A program made the translations under genes and the position numbers. Source: Pezizomycotina sp. ARF18 (Eukaryota; Ascomycota). From it: a stretch of DNA of 64,000 nt. The stretch spans positions 34,670 through 98,669 of the forward strand of contig AZLU01000126.1 in NCBI GenBank assembly GCA_002224055.1, read 5' to 3'. The notes under the pieces were generated by a model, which ran no database searches, was not told where the DNA came from, and worked only from the letters and a program-made list of their open reading frames with translations. Each line of letters starts with the position of its first letter. Position 1 is the first letter of the stretch. Positions 12,624 to 24,516 of this stretch are shown in pieces.

Positions 12624-13126
12624 GGAATCAGCAAAGACGTGAGGGAAACATCAGACTTGGGTCCCCAACACTAGAACCTCCCCGACATGTCGTTTCTTTT
12701 CCTTGAGAGAATCCTCAAAAAAACTATAATTCATTGTTTCCTCCCTGTCATTTTGTTTATTTGATATCAAAGTTTCAATATCTACGTATTTATAAGAAAT
12801 TTACCTTCATCCACCGTGATCTTACGCCAGCCATTCACCTAACCCAAATCTTGCTAAGACAAGTCAATTATAAGATCCTATCTATTTCTACTTCCTAAAA
12901 TTAAATGGTTAATATCCATAATCAATATGAAAGCTTGATTACATAGCATGCGTTAGAGTTCTGCATGTCCTTCGGGGGAGAAGAAAGATGTTGTGGATAA
13001 AGTTTCCAGTTAAGCAAGTTATGAGTCAATTATATTTACTCAGCTGTATTTAACGGCCAATGCCTTCAAAGGCACAATCTATACGATTACATTAACCACA
13101 ACACCGAAACACTCATCTTGAATAGC
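12624..13126. other. No gene recognised
   Basis: AT-rich intergenic stretch between the dehydrogenase stop and the next coding region; no coding signal and no notable repeat seen. Confidence 0.5.
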
Positions 13127-14128
13127 ATGGGCATAACCACTGATAGCAAGGATGGCGTAAGCCTTAACGACCTAATCTCCGCCGTATGCCTGCAGTCTTT
13201 CTATATTTTCCCCGAGAGCGTGGTTCACTTGCCTGGAGTTTCCCCGATACTCCGCCCTGGCATCCCGAATCATATCATTCTCCTCGTGGGCACGTTCAAC
13301 CCTCATCGCGGCCACCTCGAACAGCTCCAAATCGGGCGGTCGCCGATTTTCAACGCCGTCGCTGCGATAGTAATACCGGCAACAACAAATTGGTTGGAGA
13401 AGAAAACAAAGGGTGATAAAAACCGGATTGCGACTTCCGGCGCACATCCGATAGCAGCTATGGATAGACGAGACGAACGATTCAAATTGGGTGTATGTCT
13501 GGAAGGCCGAGAAGGACGAACACGAGTTTCTGTCGAAATTATGCGAGATAGCAAGGAAGCATGGTATCGATTTGAAGATGTCGTATGTTATCGGACCAGA
13601 CACTTTGCTTAGCAGACGGAACTATTACTTCGAAGGCCTCTCTGCGATATATACACTGATTGGGGTGGGAGCCCTTCGAGAAGGACGTCTTTGACGGGAA
13701 AGGGTTTCCGAAGAAATGAAAGGTCACGGGGAGTGGTAAGAGTAAACCACGAGTGTCTCAAGGAAAGAAGCGAGGAGCTACTGGTAGGTTTCCTCCATCG
13801 AGAGGTTTGGAACCACGAATTTGCTGAGAAATAGGCTGAGCCAGATCGAGAATGTCGTAGAGCTAAGAATGACGACGAGATTCCGATGGTATGCAGGGCT
13901 TGGTGAGTTGGCGAACGCTCTTGCGTAGCCTTCATTGTCAAGAAGCAGGGTACACCATCGCGATTCAGTGCCGTCAGCTCTACAAATTTACGAAATATGC
14001 TACGAGAGTGGAAGTTAACAAGCCACGATGAGCAATCTTCCGTTGACGGTACTCAAAGAGGTTGCTATGAGTCCGAACACGTTGGCAGCTTATCTTCGAG
14101 GACGCACAACCACGAGCAGTGATTAAAC
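13127..14128 (+). CDS. Nicotinamide/nucleotidylyltransferase-like protein (HIGH-type nucleotidyltransferase fold)
   Basis: Near 13270-13310 the frame reads IILLVGTFNPHRGHLE, the GxFNPxHxGH nucleotide-binding signature of the cytidylyltransferase/NMN adenylyltransferase superfamily; one proline of the usual NPPH is missing. It continues VAAIVIPATTNWLEKK. After a frame change, 13491-13600 reads FLSKLCEIARKHGIDLKMSY followed by VIGPDTL, matching the later core strand of fungal members (cf. CGPD). Enzymes with this fold transfer a nucleotidyl group, for example in NAD synthesis. Fungal relatives include many uncharacterised NMNAT-like proteins, so I do not assign a substrate. Start uncertain; a TTG-initiated longer frame exists but the first ATG in frame is at 13127. 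The end near 14128 is approximate because the last 400 bases are in several frames. Confidence 0.65.
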
Positions 14129-14286
14129 TTCGTATCCTTCTAGCTACCATTTTGGTTATTTCAAAGAGTGCAATGGTTACAATTATCTAAATTTATTTAC
14201 ACGACAAATAATTTCTACTGGAGGGTTTCCATGAGGCTTGTCATCTGGTGCCAAGCTTATAACGAAACAACACCCGGCTGTGACTT

Positions 14287-15636
14287 TTAGTGCTGGATTG
14301 GCGCGGCTGCACTTAGCCCTCCTGCCTCGATCAAACAATCGTCTGCCGCCGTGGGATCCCCTGTGGTATTAGAATCAGCTGTGAAGACTGCTCTGCCCCT
14401 CGAGTCTTCAGGTCTCGGGCCCACCTTATCCACATTAATCGGTTCAGCCTGAACCTCAGTTACATTTTCTTGCACATGTATACGTTCGCCCCTTACTTTC
14501 TTGTTCGCAACTTCGCCAGCCCTTGTGGCTTGTCGCCCTCTAGGATAATCTGCGGCATCCTCTCGTCGGCCAAATTCCACAGTATTCCTCACGCCCGCAA
14601 GTGAGCCACGCCTAATACCATACGTCGTGAATCCCAACCAAAGCAATTTGAGCGGCGGGCAGCAGGCTACGATGACGGCCACGCACATCTCCGCCGCAGA
14701 CCACACAGATATCAGGGTAACCAGGCGTTGACCCCATTGACGGCCGTCCTCGCGATCGTACACGCTATGCATAAGCCTCCCAGCCAGAATACCGCGGCGA
14801 GGCCGTATAAGTCTTTCCTGGTATTACCGCTGATCTTCTTCAAGACGGGAATAAGAAGAATGGAAGACGGTAGATCATGAAGTCGCTGAATAAGCGGAAT
14901 CCCAGTGTGACGAAGTAAGCGGCTTCGGACGCGTACGCATAACAGTTCTCGTGGAGGTCAGTCGACCAGTTCCGCTTGATGGGGAGACATCAGAAGAGGT
15001 TGAAGCAGAGCATGCAGATGAACCCAACCGCGACGAACTCGCTCGTGAAGTTTAGCGCCCAGCGAATGCGCGTGAGTGTCTTCAGGATTATCTGAAAGTA
15101 GAAGAGGATGAAGGCGAGCTTGATGCACCAGAGACAGGTATAGCAAGGGATTGAGCTGGCGTAGAGAACCCTTGTAACTTGTTAGCGTATGGTACTGACT
15201 GCACACTTTCGGTATTATTATAGCGAGAAGTGATTATAGGACTGCGTTACCTTTAGAATATAGACAAGCTGTTTCTCGTCCGGGAAGTACTTTTCCGGGT
15301 TCGGCAGCGTGTCGGCGGTGAATATAATGCCAGCGGACCAGAGGCCATGGCTAATGGAGAGCGTATCGCATATATTCGCGACGAGAAATAGAAGCCATGC
15401 AAGCACGATCACGATATCGCCAGCCTTGAATATCTTTTGTAAAAACGCGGATGTAGACCTGCAACAGAACGAACCCGAGCGCAATCGCCAGGAATGTCCA
15501 TTCCAGCGCCTAGATATGAGCATGTTAATCGTTGTTTAATCTGTGGCTCGCGCAATCCCCAACTACCGTCCCACGTTTCAGAGTAAAGAGAGATGGATTG
15601 ACTTACGATCCCTGCCTTCGGAGTCAGCCGCGACAT
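14287..15636 (-). CDS. Fungal rhodopsin-fold integral membrane protein
   Basis: Read on the minus strand. The ATG at 15636 gives MSRLTPKAGI, then an intron at 15606-15510 (GTAAGT...ATTAAC...TCTAG), then ALEWTFLAIALGF (helix 1) and YIRVFTKDIQ. Next GDIVIVLAWLLFLV and SISHGLWSAGIIF, then LWCIKLAFILFYFQIIL and LTRIRWALNFTSEFVAVGF, with NRNWSTDLHENC-like RNWSTDLHENC in the following loop. YFVTLGFRFFSDFMIYRLPF and SAAEMCVAVIVACCPPLKLL cover the last helices. A hydrophilic tail of about 100 residues ends at 14287. This order is typical of the ascomycete seven-helix family (often annotated as integral membrane or CFEM/PTH11-related rhodopsin domain), whose ligands are mostly unknown. A few frame changes and one in-frame stop lie in the middle. 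No CFEM cysteine domain was seen. Confidence 0.75.
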
Positions 15637-15639
15637 ATC

Positions 15640-16260
15640 CTCAAGATATCTCAGGCTGCTGTGAAAATCTGATAATGCTTCAAGCACCGCAAGACCGATT
15701 GCCGCCTGTAGAAAACAGGAAGGGAAATTTTCCAAGTTTGCATGGCGGAGTGCCTTCTTTATGTTGGTGCTCGCCAATGTAGGACACACAATCGCCCATG
15801 CCGGCAATTCCAATTCTAAGCATGTCCTGTTACCCATGTGCAATTTTTTTTCCCCCAGTGGTAGCCCTGGCGCCTATTGCTGGCTTATAGGAAGGAGCGG
15901 GGAACCCGGCTAATTCACCTTCACATTTTGCCTTTTATACCTACGGCCATTCCGTATCGGCCCCATTGGAAAAAGCGCGAATCCCAGTTATAACCTTTAA
16001 GAGCCATACATATCAGTAGTATACATGAGCCGAGAATTGTATTGATCATCCCATCCTCTCCAGATTTTACCCCGTGCGGAAGGAAGCTCGTGTAGCACAT
16101 AAAAGCCGGCGACGTTCCACGGCGGAAATTGCGGTTGAGCCGTCCGCTCGCCCATTCGATGACTTTGTTCTTGATGTAATTACGTAAAACGAAATAAAGG
16201 CCCGCACGTTTACCGCGAGTTGCCTTCTTCAATATTCGTATCTCTTACAATTATGAATAA
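15640..16260 (-). other. Unrecognised minus-strand reading frames
   Basis: A 103-residue minus-strand frame (16232-15921) contains LKGYNWDSRFFQWGRYGM and a short hydrophobic stretch (GSCILLICMAL). It may be a remnant of an independent gene or the upstream part of something now broken. No family assigned. Nothing recognised in 15640-15920. Confidence 0.2.
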
Positions 16261-17096
16261 ATGCTTACGAGTAAAGCAACGGGGAGTTACAGTATGTCAC
16301 CCATAGGGTATTTACGGAGCTTCAATGGGATACGGGGTCTTCGTTTGCGTTCTTCCGCCTATCGGAAGCATGCGAATGACGTCGGAAACATGTACCAGAT
16401 GCAAGAAGGCTTCGATGATTTTGACCATGAACCAAAGGCGTCAGGGGAGGAGCCGGAATACTGCGAAGCGGTTAGTATCTATGCTGAACCTCGCCGAATA
16501 TGGATCCACTGAAAATCGACCGGGCTATTGTGCAGAAGGGGTAACGGCCAGTTTTTCAGACCGCAGGGATTCGTCGATACAATATCACTGAAGTCCCTTG
16601 GCCGAGTGCGAAGAAATTGCTGGAAATCAAGCCAGTGAACGAGGACTTCAGTGCGGAGCTACTCATGCTTGATCCGAAGCCTACTCCCGGGCAATCTCAA
16701 GAGGCGATTCAGAAGTTTTCAGGTCGATCTGGAAACCATTTGTCAAACGAAGAGGCTATATGTTCGGGCGGTAGACTTGGAAGCTAATGCGAGATCTATA
16801 TACCAGGGATTTACATCGCCGAAGAGCCCGATAAGCCCGGGCAAGGCTGCTTTTATTGGCTCCGATCAGGATGATTCAATGCCCACGAAGAGGTCGTCTA
16901 AATATCAAGATAAAGGCAAAAAGACGGATCAAGACCTTCTTTCCAAACGACTCGCTGGTCTCGGATCCGGTACCGGTGAAACTATCGGGAAACGATTTCG
17001 GGACGACAAGGTTACTGGAACTGTCGACGAAGAAGTTATCGCAAACGCCGGTCACAAGATGAATACTCGGTCGCAGAATAAGGAAATCAAGTTCTA
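16261..17096 (+). CDS. Unrecognised hypothetical protein
   Basis: Plus-strand frames of 83, 88 and 148 residues follow one another. Around 16560-16700 an in-between frame reads RRYNITEVPWPSAKKLLEIK and LLMLDPKPTPGQSQEA, which look like protein. The last frame ends at 17096 with a charged, Lys/Ser-rich tail (MNTRSQNKEIKF). No motif is recognised. The charged tail and absence of membrane segments suggest a soluble protein. Confidence is limited because at least two frame changes are needed to connect the parts. Confidence 0.3.
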
Positions 17097-17460
17097 GGAT
17101 AATGTATTGTAGTGGCAGCTCGAACTTTTCGGGAAAAATAAATCGTGATTCAACAAATAGCTTGCAATATATGAACTCAATATAATCCAAGGCCCCAGAA
17201 ATCGTTCTTGCAAATCATCTTGGAGAAGCAAGCGTTTCCAATTACAGCAATCTTACTGCCCGCCCTGGCCCCTGACCAGTAAAATGATACTGATACGCGA
17301 ACAAGCACGTGGCAAAAAGAATTTTAAACTCCCGAAATCGCGAATTTGCGGGGATGAATCAGGATGTATAAATATTGAATCTTACCCGACTTTTCTTTCT
17401 ATTTCACATCGGTTCAAGTAATCACCGGCACCCAACGCCGCAACGCTATCGTCAGTTACG

Positions 17461-18879
17461 ATGGAATCGGAGAGGTACTTCTGCGCGCTTTGCGGCTGCC
17501 CCTTCGACTTAACGTTGTTAAAGTACCGCGCGGAGCACGAGTGGGGATACGACACGAAGGTCTGGCCGGGGTATAGAAAGGAGCTTCTTCCTCCGAAAGA
17601 CACACTAGTAAGCGATTAGAATCATGGTTGGAGGGATGTCAAGCACCACAACAACGGGGCTTTTGGGTCGAAGCTGACAGAAAATATGCTCGGCCTGCGG
17701 AGCTTAGTGGCTGGAAGAAGCTATTCTTCTAACGGATGATTTCACGGAATTGTAAGCGAAGAGTTCCGGTAATCGGCGCACGCAGCAATGCAATAATTTC
17801 TTGAAAGCTGACAGACTTTTTGAATTGCCGATAGAGGCTCGCTTTTCCGCAGCAACGACCGCGGCGTTGTTAGACACATATATGTCTGTGGCGCGCCGCT
17901 CATATATTCACAGGTGCCGCCGGTTTTTCTCGATTCCCGGTGATATATGCCTGCAAGCCTTTAAACTTGTTGACAATAAGCCGTACTACGTTGCGATTCA
18001 CGAAGATTGTAAGCGATACTCGAATTAATGTTTTTAACCCGAGGAGTGACGGAGAAAATGGGATTAAAAGCTTGAAGGAGTTCATGGACCTTTGCCGAAG
18101 CACGCAGCGGAGCAACAGAGGACTCAGCTGGGACAGCCTGATGCTCTGATTCACCAGAACGGTCGAAGGGGCATTTTTCACCGCCGTCGTGCATACTATG
18201 GGATCATGACTACGGCGGGGCAGCGAAGTTCGGTATCGATATCGGTTCCAGTGGATATTTCCCCACGTCTGGAGAGCATTGGGTCAGTGAGGAAGGTTCG
18301 GAGGTAATACTTTGCCCTTTTCCGTGCTGTTTTTTACATGGAATTCAAATTGCTTACATGAAATCAATAGTGGCTCTGCTCGCAACCAATGCATTTGAAG
18401 GAGAACGACACGAAACTGGAGAATTATATCATTCATCTGAGCGAGAGGGTTTCCTGTATTAAAGTTGACGATATAAAACTTGGATTAGATATCTCGAGGA
18501 AACTGCACCATCCGAGTCATCACTTTCAAGGCTGGAAACATTGCCTTCGGTCGCACTCGAAATCGTGGCAAACTATTTGCCCCTCAGCTCTTTCGTGCGG
18601 CTTAAGCGCTGCTCTTTCACGATGTACGAAGCGCTACGAATGTCACGTGGATTCTGGCTCCAACAATTACTCTCTGGGAACTTCATACCATGGCTCTGGG
18701 AAATGAAGAACCTCCGCGCAGGGCTTGAGAAACGAGCTCATGTCGGTAAGGATTGGCACCATGTCATCAAGTCTTGGTTACCGGGGCGGATGCGGATAAT
18801 GAGCCCTTGGTCTTCGCAACAGAAAAGGATTTGGAACCTCGCTCGATCGTTACGGAAAGACATTGGCAATGAATCCTGA
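17461..18879 (+). CDS. Fungal F-box protein with N-terminal CxxC motif
   Basis: The ATG at 17461 reads MESERYFCALCGCPFDL, an N-terminal Cys-x-x-Cys pair common in large ascomycete F-box proteins, followed by WGYDTKVWPGYRKELLPP. The middle part is spread over frames, including PVIYACKPLNLL and, near 18200, KFGIDIGSSGYFPTSGEHW. A GT...AG gap near 18303-18370 is a likely intron. After it, near 18540-18700, comes the F-box: LPSVALEIVANYLPLSSFVR, then LKRCSF, MSRGFWLQQL and FIPWLWE. The F-box binds Skp1 and brings substrates to an SCF ubiquitin ligase; the substrate is unknown. The last frame stops at 18879. A mid-protein F-box after a long N-terminal region is usual for this fungal group. Several frame changes occur. 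Confidence 0.7.
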
Positions 18880-21304
18880 GTTGCGATCATGCTACTCTCG
18901 TTAACAGAGCAATTGTGGTTACGGTAACGCGGTCATATTGTTGATATCCTGTAGTATGACAATGCTATTATCCACTCAATATTGAAACGATCAAGAGACT
19001 TAGGTACTGTTTACTAAGAATAGTAACCCTTGAAGCCTCGTTTCCAATGAAGCCTCAGATACCAAGAAAAGTGGCGATATTACGTAAGCGTGACGTCTTC
19101 CTGCGACCAAAAATCCTGTGTCGTCAGGATTTAAACAAAATTTTCCCCTTATGCCATGTTTACACTCTATTATGGATTCGGATAACCATTAGCCGTTAGC
19201 GTGGCTTTCTATAAGATAGCATGGCTTTATTGTATATGTCTCTAACCCTCTCTAATTGAATCTAAGGTTCTAACGAGGGCCTGGACTCACGATCGGTCAG
19301 GGCGGACTGTAGTACTCCTCCTGCATCATAGGCTACTCAGCCAACCTCGTGGAAAAGGCCCCCCAAAATTTGCAACAGTATTTGCCACCTCGGTCGCTAA
19401 TTGTCTCTCTCGTGAATAATCAGAAGCTATATAGGGCTGACCAGGTAATCACAATCAGGAATCTTGTCAAAGCTGAGCCGATTATTCCGGTCGACACCGC
19501 ATGCCGATTGTGATCCATGGCGGATGGTTATTCAACAATCCCGCCAACTTGTTAATAAGGAATGATGAAAATCGATATAAGCCACAGTTCTCCTGCTTTT
19601 GCCACTGCCGATCCACAGCCACAGTTGAAGTTTAGCGGGATTCCCTCCATTGAGCGACGAGGACACGTCATTGGAAGGGTTGAACGGATGGGCTGCGATC
19701 CTATTTCCCGAAGCCACGACCAATCAAAAATGCACGCACGACCTCTTTCTCGCTTACTGCCGCGAGACTCAGGACAGTCTCTGCAAGAGAAAAAATTATT
19801 GGTTTTTTATTTTGTGGAACTTGCAGAAAACAAGGCTATAATTCAGATGGACCAAATATTTCCCTCATAAGCAGCGTTATGCAAAGGCCTGCCATCTTCA
19901 GACGCTAACGCAGATGAGAACCGGAGCGCAGGCCGAAAAGGAAACGTTAAAATTGAAGCTGGATATACTGTACGGTAAATTTGTCGGCGATTTCGAATTA
20001 CGCCTATTACTCAGCAGGGAGATGCTAGACTGTCCACTTTTCCGCCAATGTTAGTGGCACTTTTTAGCGTTGAGGGGCTTGACAAGCATCGGATGTAAGT
20101 TCCAGCCTGTGAGAGACTTCCGTTCTAAGGAGCTTAGAGACAACCGCCGAGAACTGTCTAGAATTTTCTGGTCCTTGGAAAACGGCACGTACGGAAAACA
20201 ACCCTTTATGAACCCTTTATAGCTTCGCCACGTTCCTGCTAATATTCCTGCTACCTTAATACTCTCCAGGGTCCTGCACAGCTTGCAGAGTTGGCAACGA
20301 ACGAAGCCTGTTTTCTTGACTCAGGCATGGGGGGGTGCACACCAGTGCGTGCGCCACTGACGACATCTGCCTTGTATATCAATGGAATGATTGGCGAGAA
20401 TGCACATGTAGATGCCCGTTCTGGTCACCGTTTTGATCAGATAAGGCCCCGCAATTTCCGAGCGGAGACAACAGCACGAATTCAAACGGGAGAAACTCAA
20501 AGAAAAGTAGCGAAAAAAGGGAGCAAATGCAGGGCTTACCTTTTGCGCTACTAAAGTTGGCCTACTAGTAAGTTTCCAAAGGTTTAAGCACTTATAGGTA
20601 CGGTACTACTTAACAAGCCACGGAAGTGAAAGCAAAGGAAAACATGTGTGTTGAAAAAAAAAAAAAAAAAAAAAAAAAAACTTGGTAAACTTACTCGTGT
20701 TGAATTTCCCTATTTTATTTAGATCAAGAATTATTTGCCACCACCGAGACTAGGGAAAAAGCAGGGTCCAACGATGGAGAGCATTTAAGATGTATCTCTA
20801 GGCGAGTATATGAGTATAAGATGTGAGCAGGAACCAAGGCGGCACTCGGGGAGAGAAAAAGCAAAGACAGTATCCGCCTGGATGAGACCCTGCGCAAGAA
20901 AAACTAAACATTTCTTTTACCAGGTGAATGCACGGTGTTCCGTATTCAGGGCACTGCAACTTGAGAAGTGAGTCCTGTTCATGACGTGGTCACTGACGAT
21001 CTTATTACAGCTTCCTCGGTTATAGAAGTTTCGATCGCAGCTCGACGATAGCCCGTGCTGTTGGGTAACGGGCCAGTGTCTGCGAAGCTACTAGGAGAGG
21101 AAATTCGGGATATATATATACGGGTGGTTATGGCGCAATGCCAACCACCGGGAGAAAGCAGTCACGCAGTCTTTGACATATACTGTTGGAGTTGAGTTGG
21201 GATCTTTGTAATTACGGAAGGGCTCCCCGCTTCTATATAAAGAAAGACCCACCATATTCGAGAAGATTCGACTTGAGGAATTTCACCGAAGCGACTTTCG
21301 AAGC
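18880..21304. other. Mostly unrecognised; possible small coding remnant at 19562-19868
   Basis: The stretch 19562-19868 has two overlapping plus frames; one reads DEDTSLEGLNGWAAILFPEA and CKRKNYWFFILWNLQ, which could be a remnant of a gene but matches no family I know. The frame 20291-20554 (87 residues) is unsupported. From 21060 to 21304 there is a region with a TATATATATA run near 21112 and a TATATAAA element near 21233, about 70 bases before the regulator's start codon; this is a plausible promoter. Confidence 0.35.
20654..20680. repeat. Poly-A tract (27 A)
   Basis: Run of 27 A in intergenic sequence. No retroposed gene or LINE sequence was recognised upstream of it, so there is no ground to call it a retroposition tail. 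Confidence 0.95.
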
Positions 21305-23356
21305 ATGAGCGACCAGAAGGCTATTGCACCGGCTCCACCTGGTTCATCCCATGTTGTTCCTCCTCAGTTAAAGCAGGTCAGTGGTAGAGTTTCTTCAGCA
21401 TGTCGTATGTGTCGTATACGGAAATCAAAGGTTAGTAAATCAGTTTCCCCCCTTTACGTGCCATGATCTTTTTGTGAGAGTTCGCGGTCCGCAAGTAGCT
21501 GCACTTCCTTGTTCATAACTGCATTTTACCCCTTTTTCTTCCCCCGAGATACGCAGAAAGAAAGACAATTTCAAGAAAGTATAGAGTTGATTTGCATACC
21601 AATACATATTGTTCTATCCAAGATAGTGCGACGGAGGGCAACCTTGTTCTAAATGTATTACCAGGAAATCCCAATGCATTTATGAGAACTACGACCGAAG
21701 ACGAGAGCGCGCGGCGCTCCAGCACGACTTTAATCGATTGACCCAGACCCTCCGCTCCCACGAAGAGCTCATCCACTCCCTGAGAACAGGGGACAAGCAG
21801 GAGGTCGACGACCTCGTTAATCTCCTACGCGAACGCGAGACGGTTGGTGACGTTGTGAAGCAGTTTCAGCAGAGAGGTAATCGCGTTAAGCCGCGGCCGT
21901 CGTTCTCCGATAGCCAGACTGGCACTGAAGCCAGCGAGGGAGGTTCGGGGAGCCAAGGCGAAGCGACGAGCAGGGCCGGAGACGTGGAAATGTTTGTTGA
22001 TAGCGGCACCGGCGAGTCTGAGACAAACGAGGCGAACCCCCTATCCGCAGCGTCCACTGAGACGCCGACAGATTGGCATGGGAAATTTGACCCGCTCGGT
22101 CAGGCGGGTTCGTCCGCAGAAGCCTGCGACGGGCGCCATGACAGCATCTCGAGCACGCTAATGCAGATGTTCTCGAAACCGGCCTTGCAAGCGCGATTTC
22201 GCCACACCCGCCAGTTCCGACTGTTCACAGACCGTTGCGACTTTCACGGTGTGGCCGAGCCCTGGACTACGGTGACCGACGAAAGCGACTCCTTTACGTT
22301 GTCGCATCTGATGGCCCTTTGCGGCACTTGGACCCGACCGATGTACAGGTTCATCAGTCTCGATCTATTCTACCGTGACCTGTGCCGACAGAGCCTTGAC
22401 AGTAGATTCTGTTCGCCGTCGCTCGTGAACGCTGCTGCTGCTATGAGTTGTGTAAGTTGCACTCTCCCCTTCCCGTCCCTATTTTTTTCGCGCTATTCGC
22501 CCGTTTTTTTGTCGCGATCTCTTTCCGAACGTAGGATTTGCTAAAGGAAATCCCACAGCTGATATGTAACCACCCTTCTGCGTTAGCAGACCCCCTCGAA
22601 CACGACTCTCGCGGCGAACATTTCGCTGCCGAGGCCAAGCGACATCTCAACTCGCGACACAAAAGGAGCGACCTCCCGTCTGCGCAAAGTCTAGCCTGTC
22701 TTAGCATCGTCGAGGCCAGCCGGCGGCGAAATACAGCCTCTTGGTGGTATTCCGCGCTTTTTTTTAATATGTGCCTCGAACTCGGCCTCCCCGACCACCA
22801 CGTAGCCGTAGACATGTCGGGGGAGGGTGAAGACGAATCTGAGATAGAAAAGCGGCAACTTGGCCTGGCTGCCGCATCGTTCGCAATATTTTTCATGGAG
22901 AGGTTTGTCGCCCCTTATGCCCCTCTGTGGCCTTGCTTTCAGTAGCGTACGGTTTTAAAATTTGTTGACCTTTTTGACTGACACGAGTCTTTTCATTACA
23001 TTTTAGGATCTGGTTCAACTTCCTCAAAGCCTCGGCACCAAGCAGTATGATCGACCTACCTTTAACAACTTTATCCGCGCTGCAAAATCCGGCAATGACC
23101 ATCTCGTCGCCGCCTCTCAGCAAGACTGTCATAAGTATAGTGCAGGTGCGGATTATGGCGGCGCGAGCAGGGAGGAAGGCAAGGGAATCGCTGTACCACA
23201 GCCCTCGACGTCGCACGGCAGTTATTCACAGCTGACCTGGATCTAAATCAGTTGATAAAGGATATGCTGCAGTTCATGTCGACACAGTGGAACTACCAAT
23301 CCTCCCGCGACCTGGTCAGTCTGCACGACAAGCTGAAAACGTGGTTATTTTTGTAA
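21305..23356 (+). CDS. Zn(II)2Cys6 fungal transcription factor
   Basis: Exon 1 (21305-21430) encodes 42 residues ending ACRMCRIRKSK. A 196-nt intron (21431-21626) interrupts the zinc cluster exactly before the third cysteine. Exon 2 (21627-22451) resumes with CDGGQPCSKCITRKSQC, so all six cysteines of CxxCx6CxnCxxCx6C are present. A DRRRERAALQHDFNRL/TLRSHEELIHSLR segment follows and fits a short coiled coil. Introns 22452-22534 and 22903-23006 keep frame (MSC/DLLKEI; MER/IWFNFL). The final part near 23200-23356 ends DLVSLHDKLKTWLFL, with one likely frame change near 23200. The central part (LFYRDLCRQSL, SWWYSALFFNMCLELGL) resembles the fungal-specific transcription factor domain. At roughly 520 residues it is shorter than many relatives. 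It should bind CGG-type sites in the nucleus; target genes are unknown. Confidence 0.85.
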
Positions 23357-24516
23357 CACCCGATTCTCCCCTCGCGCCGGTTCGCTCTACGCACACGGAG
23401 AACATAACAGATTGATGTTTCTTTTCAAATTATCTTTCACGACAGTGTTTTTGCAAGGTTATTTTCCGGTACCGTATTCGTTTTTGTTTCGATGGATTTC
23501 ATGCCTTTTTTTTCGCATATTGTCGTTGCTTTCACTTGGAGGATTCGAAGTATAAACGGAGCGTTTCTCTTTGGCTTTGTCTTGTTTTTTTGCATGTTCT
23601 TACTTTGATATAGGAATATCTGTTGTTTGGTCATGTAATTCATTTCAGCATTCTTCCATATATTTTTAGCTCCAAACCAAAATTGCCTACAAAAACAAAT
23701 ATAAAACACTTTCGTGTTTTTTAAAAACGAAAGTCTTCCAGCTGTCTCGTGAATCAGCGCAATTCAGCGCAAAAGCACATGGTGCGACCTGTCAACTTAC
23801 GATAAGAGTTTTCTCGAACATGGGGTCGTGATATTCCAGTACGGGATGACGTATCTTTGTCCCAGTTGTGGCCTTGATCAAGAAACCCGAATCCCAATCG
23901 AAACTGCCGTCATCATGGTAAACACAACGCTATACGGGAGTTTCTCATCGGAATGTACCAGAATCGCATGATTTCTTCCTATCTGAATCACGATTTCTTC
24001 GATAATCATTCTTGCCCTACCAGAAATACATAAGATTTTTTTAAAAAAAGGAATATTACGCCGAACCCTTGTCGAACCGCCGGTTATAATGTGTGGCTGG
24101 CGCCTTATTGCTTTTCAAGGTATGATGTCCATCGCGATACAATCAATTGATAAACTTTTTCTCGATCGATATCACAAACATCATCAAGATAGAAGGCACT
24201 CTTCATCTCTTTCGCTTTTCGGCTCTCTTTATCTCTGTAACTGCTGATTGCAGGTGCTGACAGAACTTAGGCTTTACAGGGTAAATTATATACGAGGGAA
24301 ACGGAATTTAATTTCAGAATATAATTTTTGCATTTCAGAATACAGTTACATAAACAGCAATATAAATTTATAATTCAGAATACAAAAGGAAAAATGCGGA
24401 TCGCAATGGAGAAGAGTAGAAAAGTCTCACCGTGACCAGTAACGTCGCTCTTCTCAACGCAAGATACCCTTCAGAGTCTACAAATCCAAATTAGCAAACT
24501 GGGTTGAGGCAGCTGC
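23357..24516. other. No gene recognised; intergenic between regulator and helicase
   Basis: AT-rich spacer between the converging 3' ends of the regulator (+) and helicase (-). The 90-residue minus frame at 23437-23709 is Lys/Asn-rich and unsupported. Confidence 0.5.

Noticed and set aside
13609-13941. 110-residue minus-strand frame overlapping the nucleotidylyltransferase-like gene
   Set aside because: It lies opposite the better supported plus-strand coding region and shows no motif.
20654-20680. Poly-A tract as the tail of a retroposed copy
   Set aside because: No reverse-transcribed gene, LINE or SINE sequence and no target duplication could be seen next to it.
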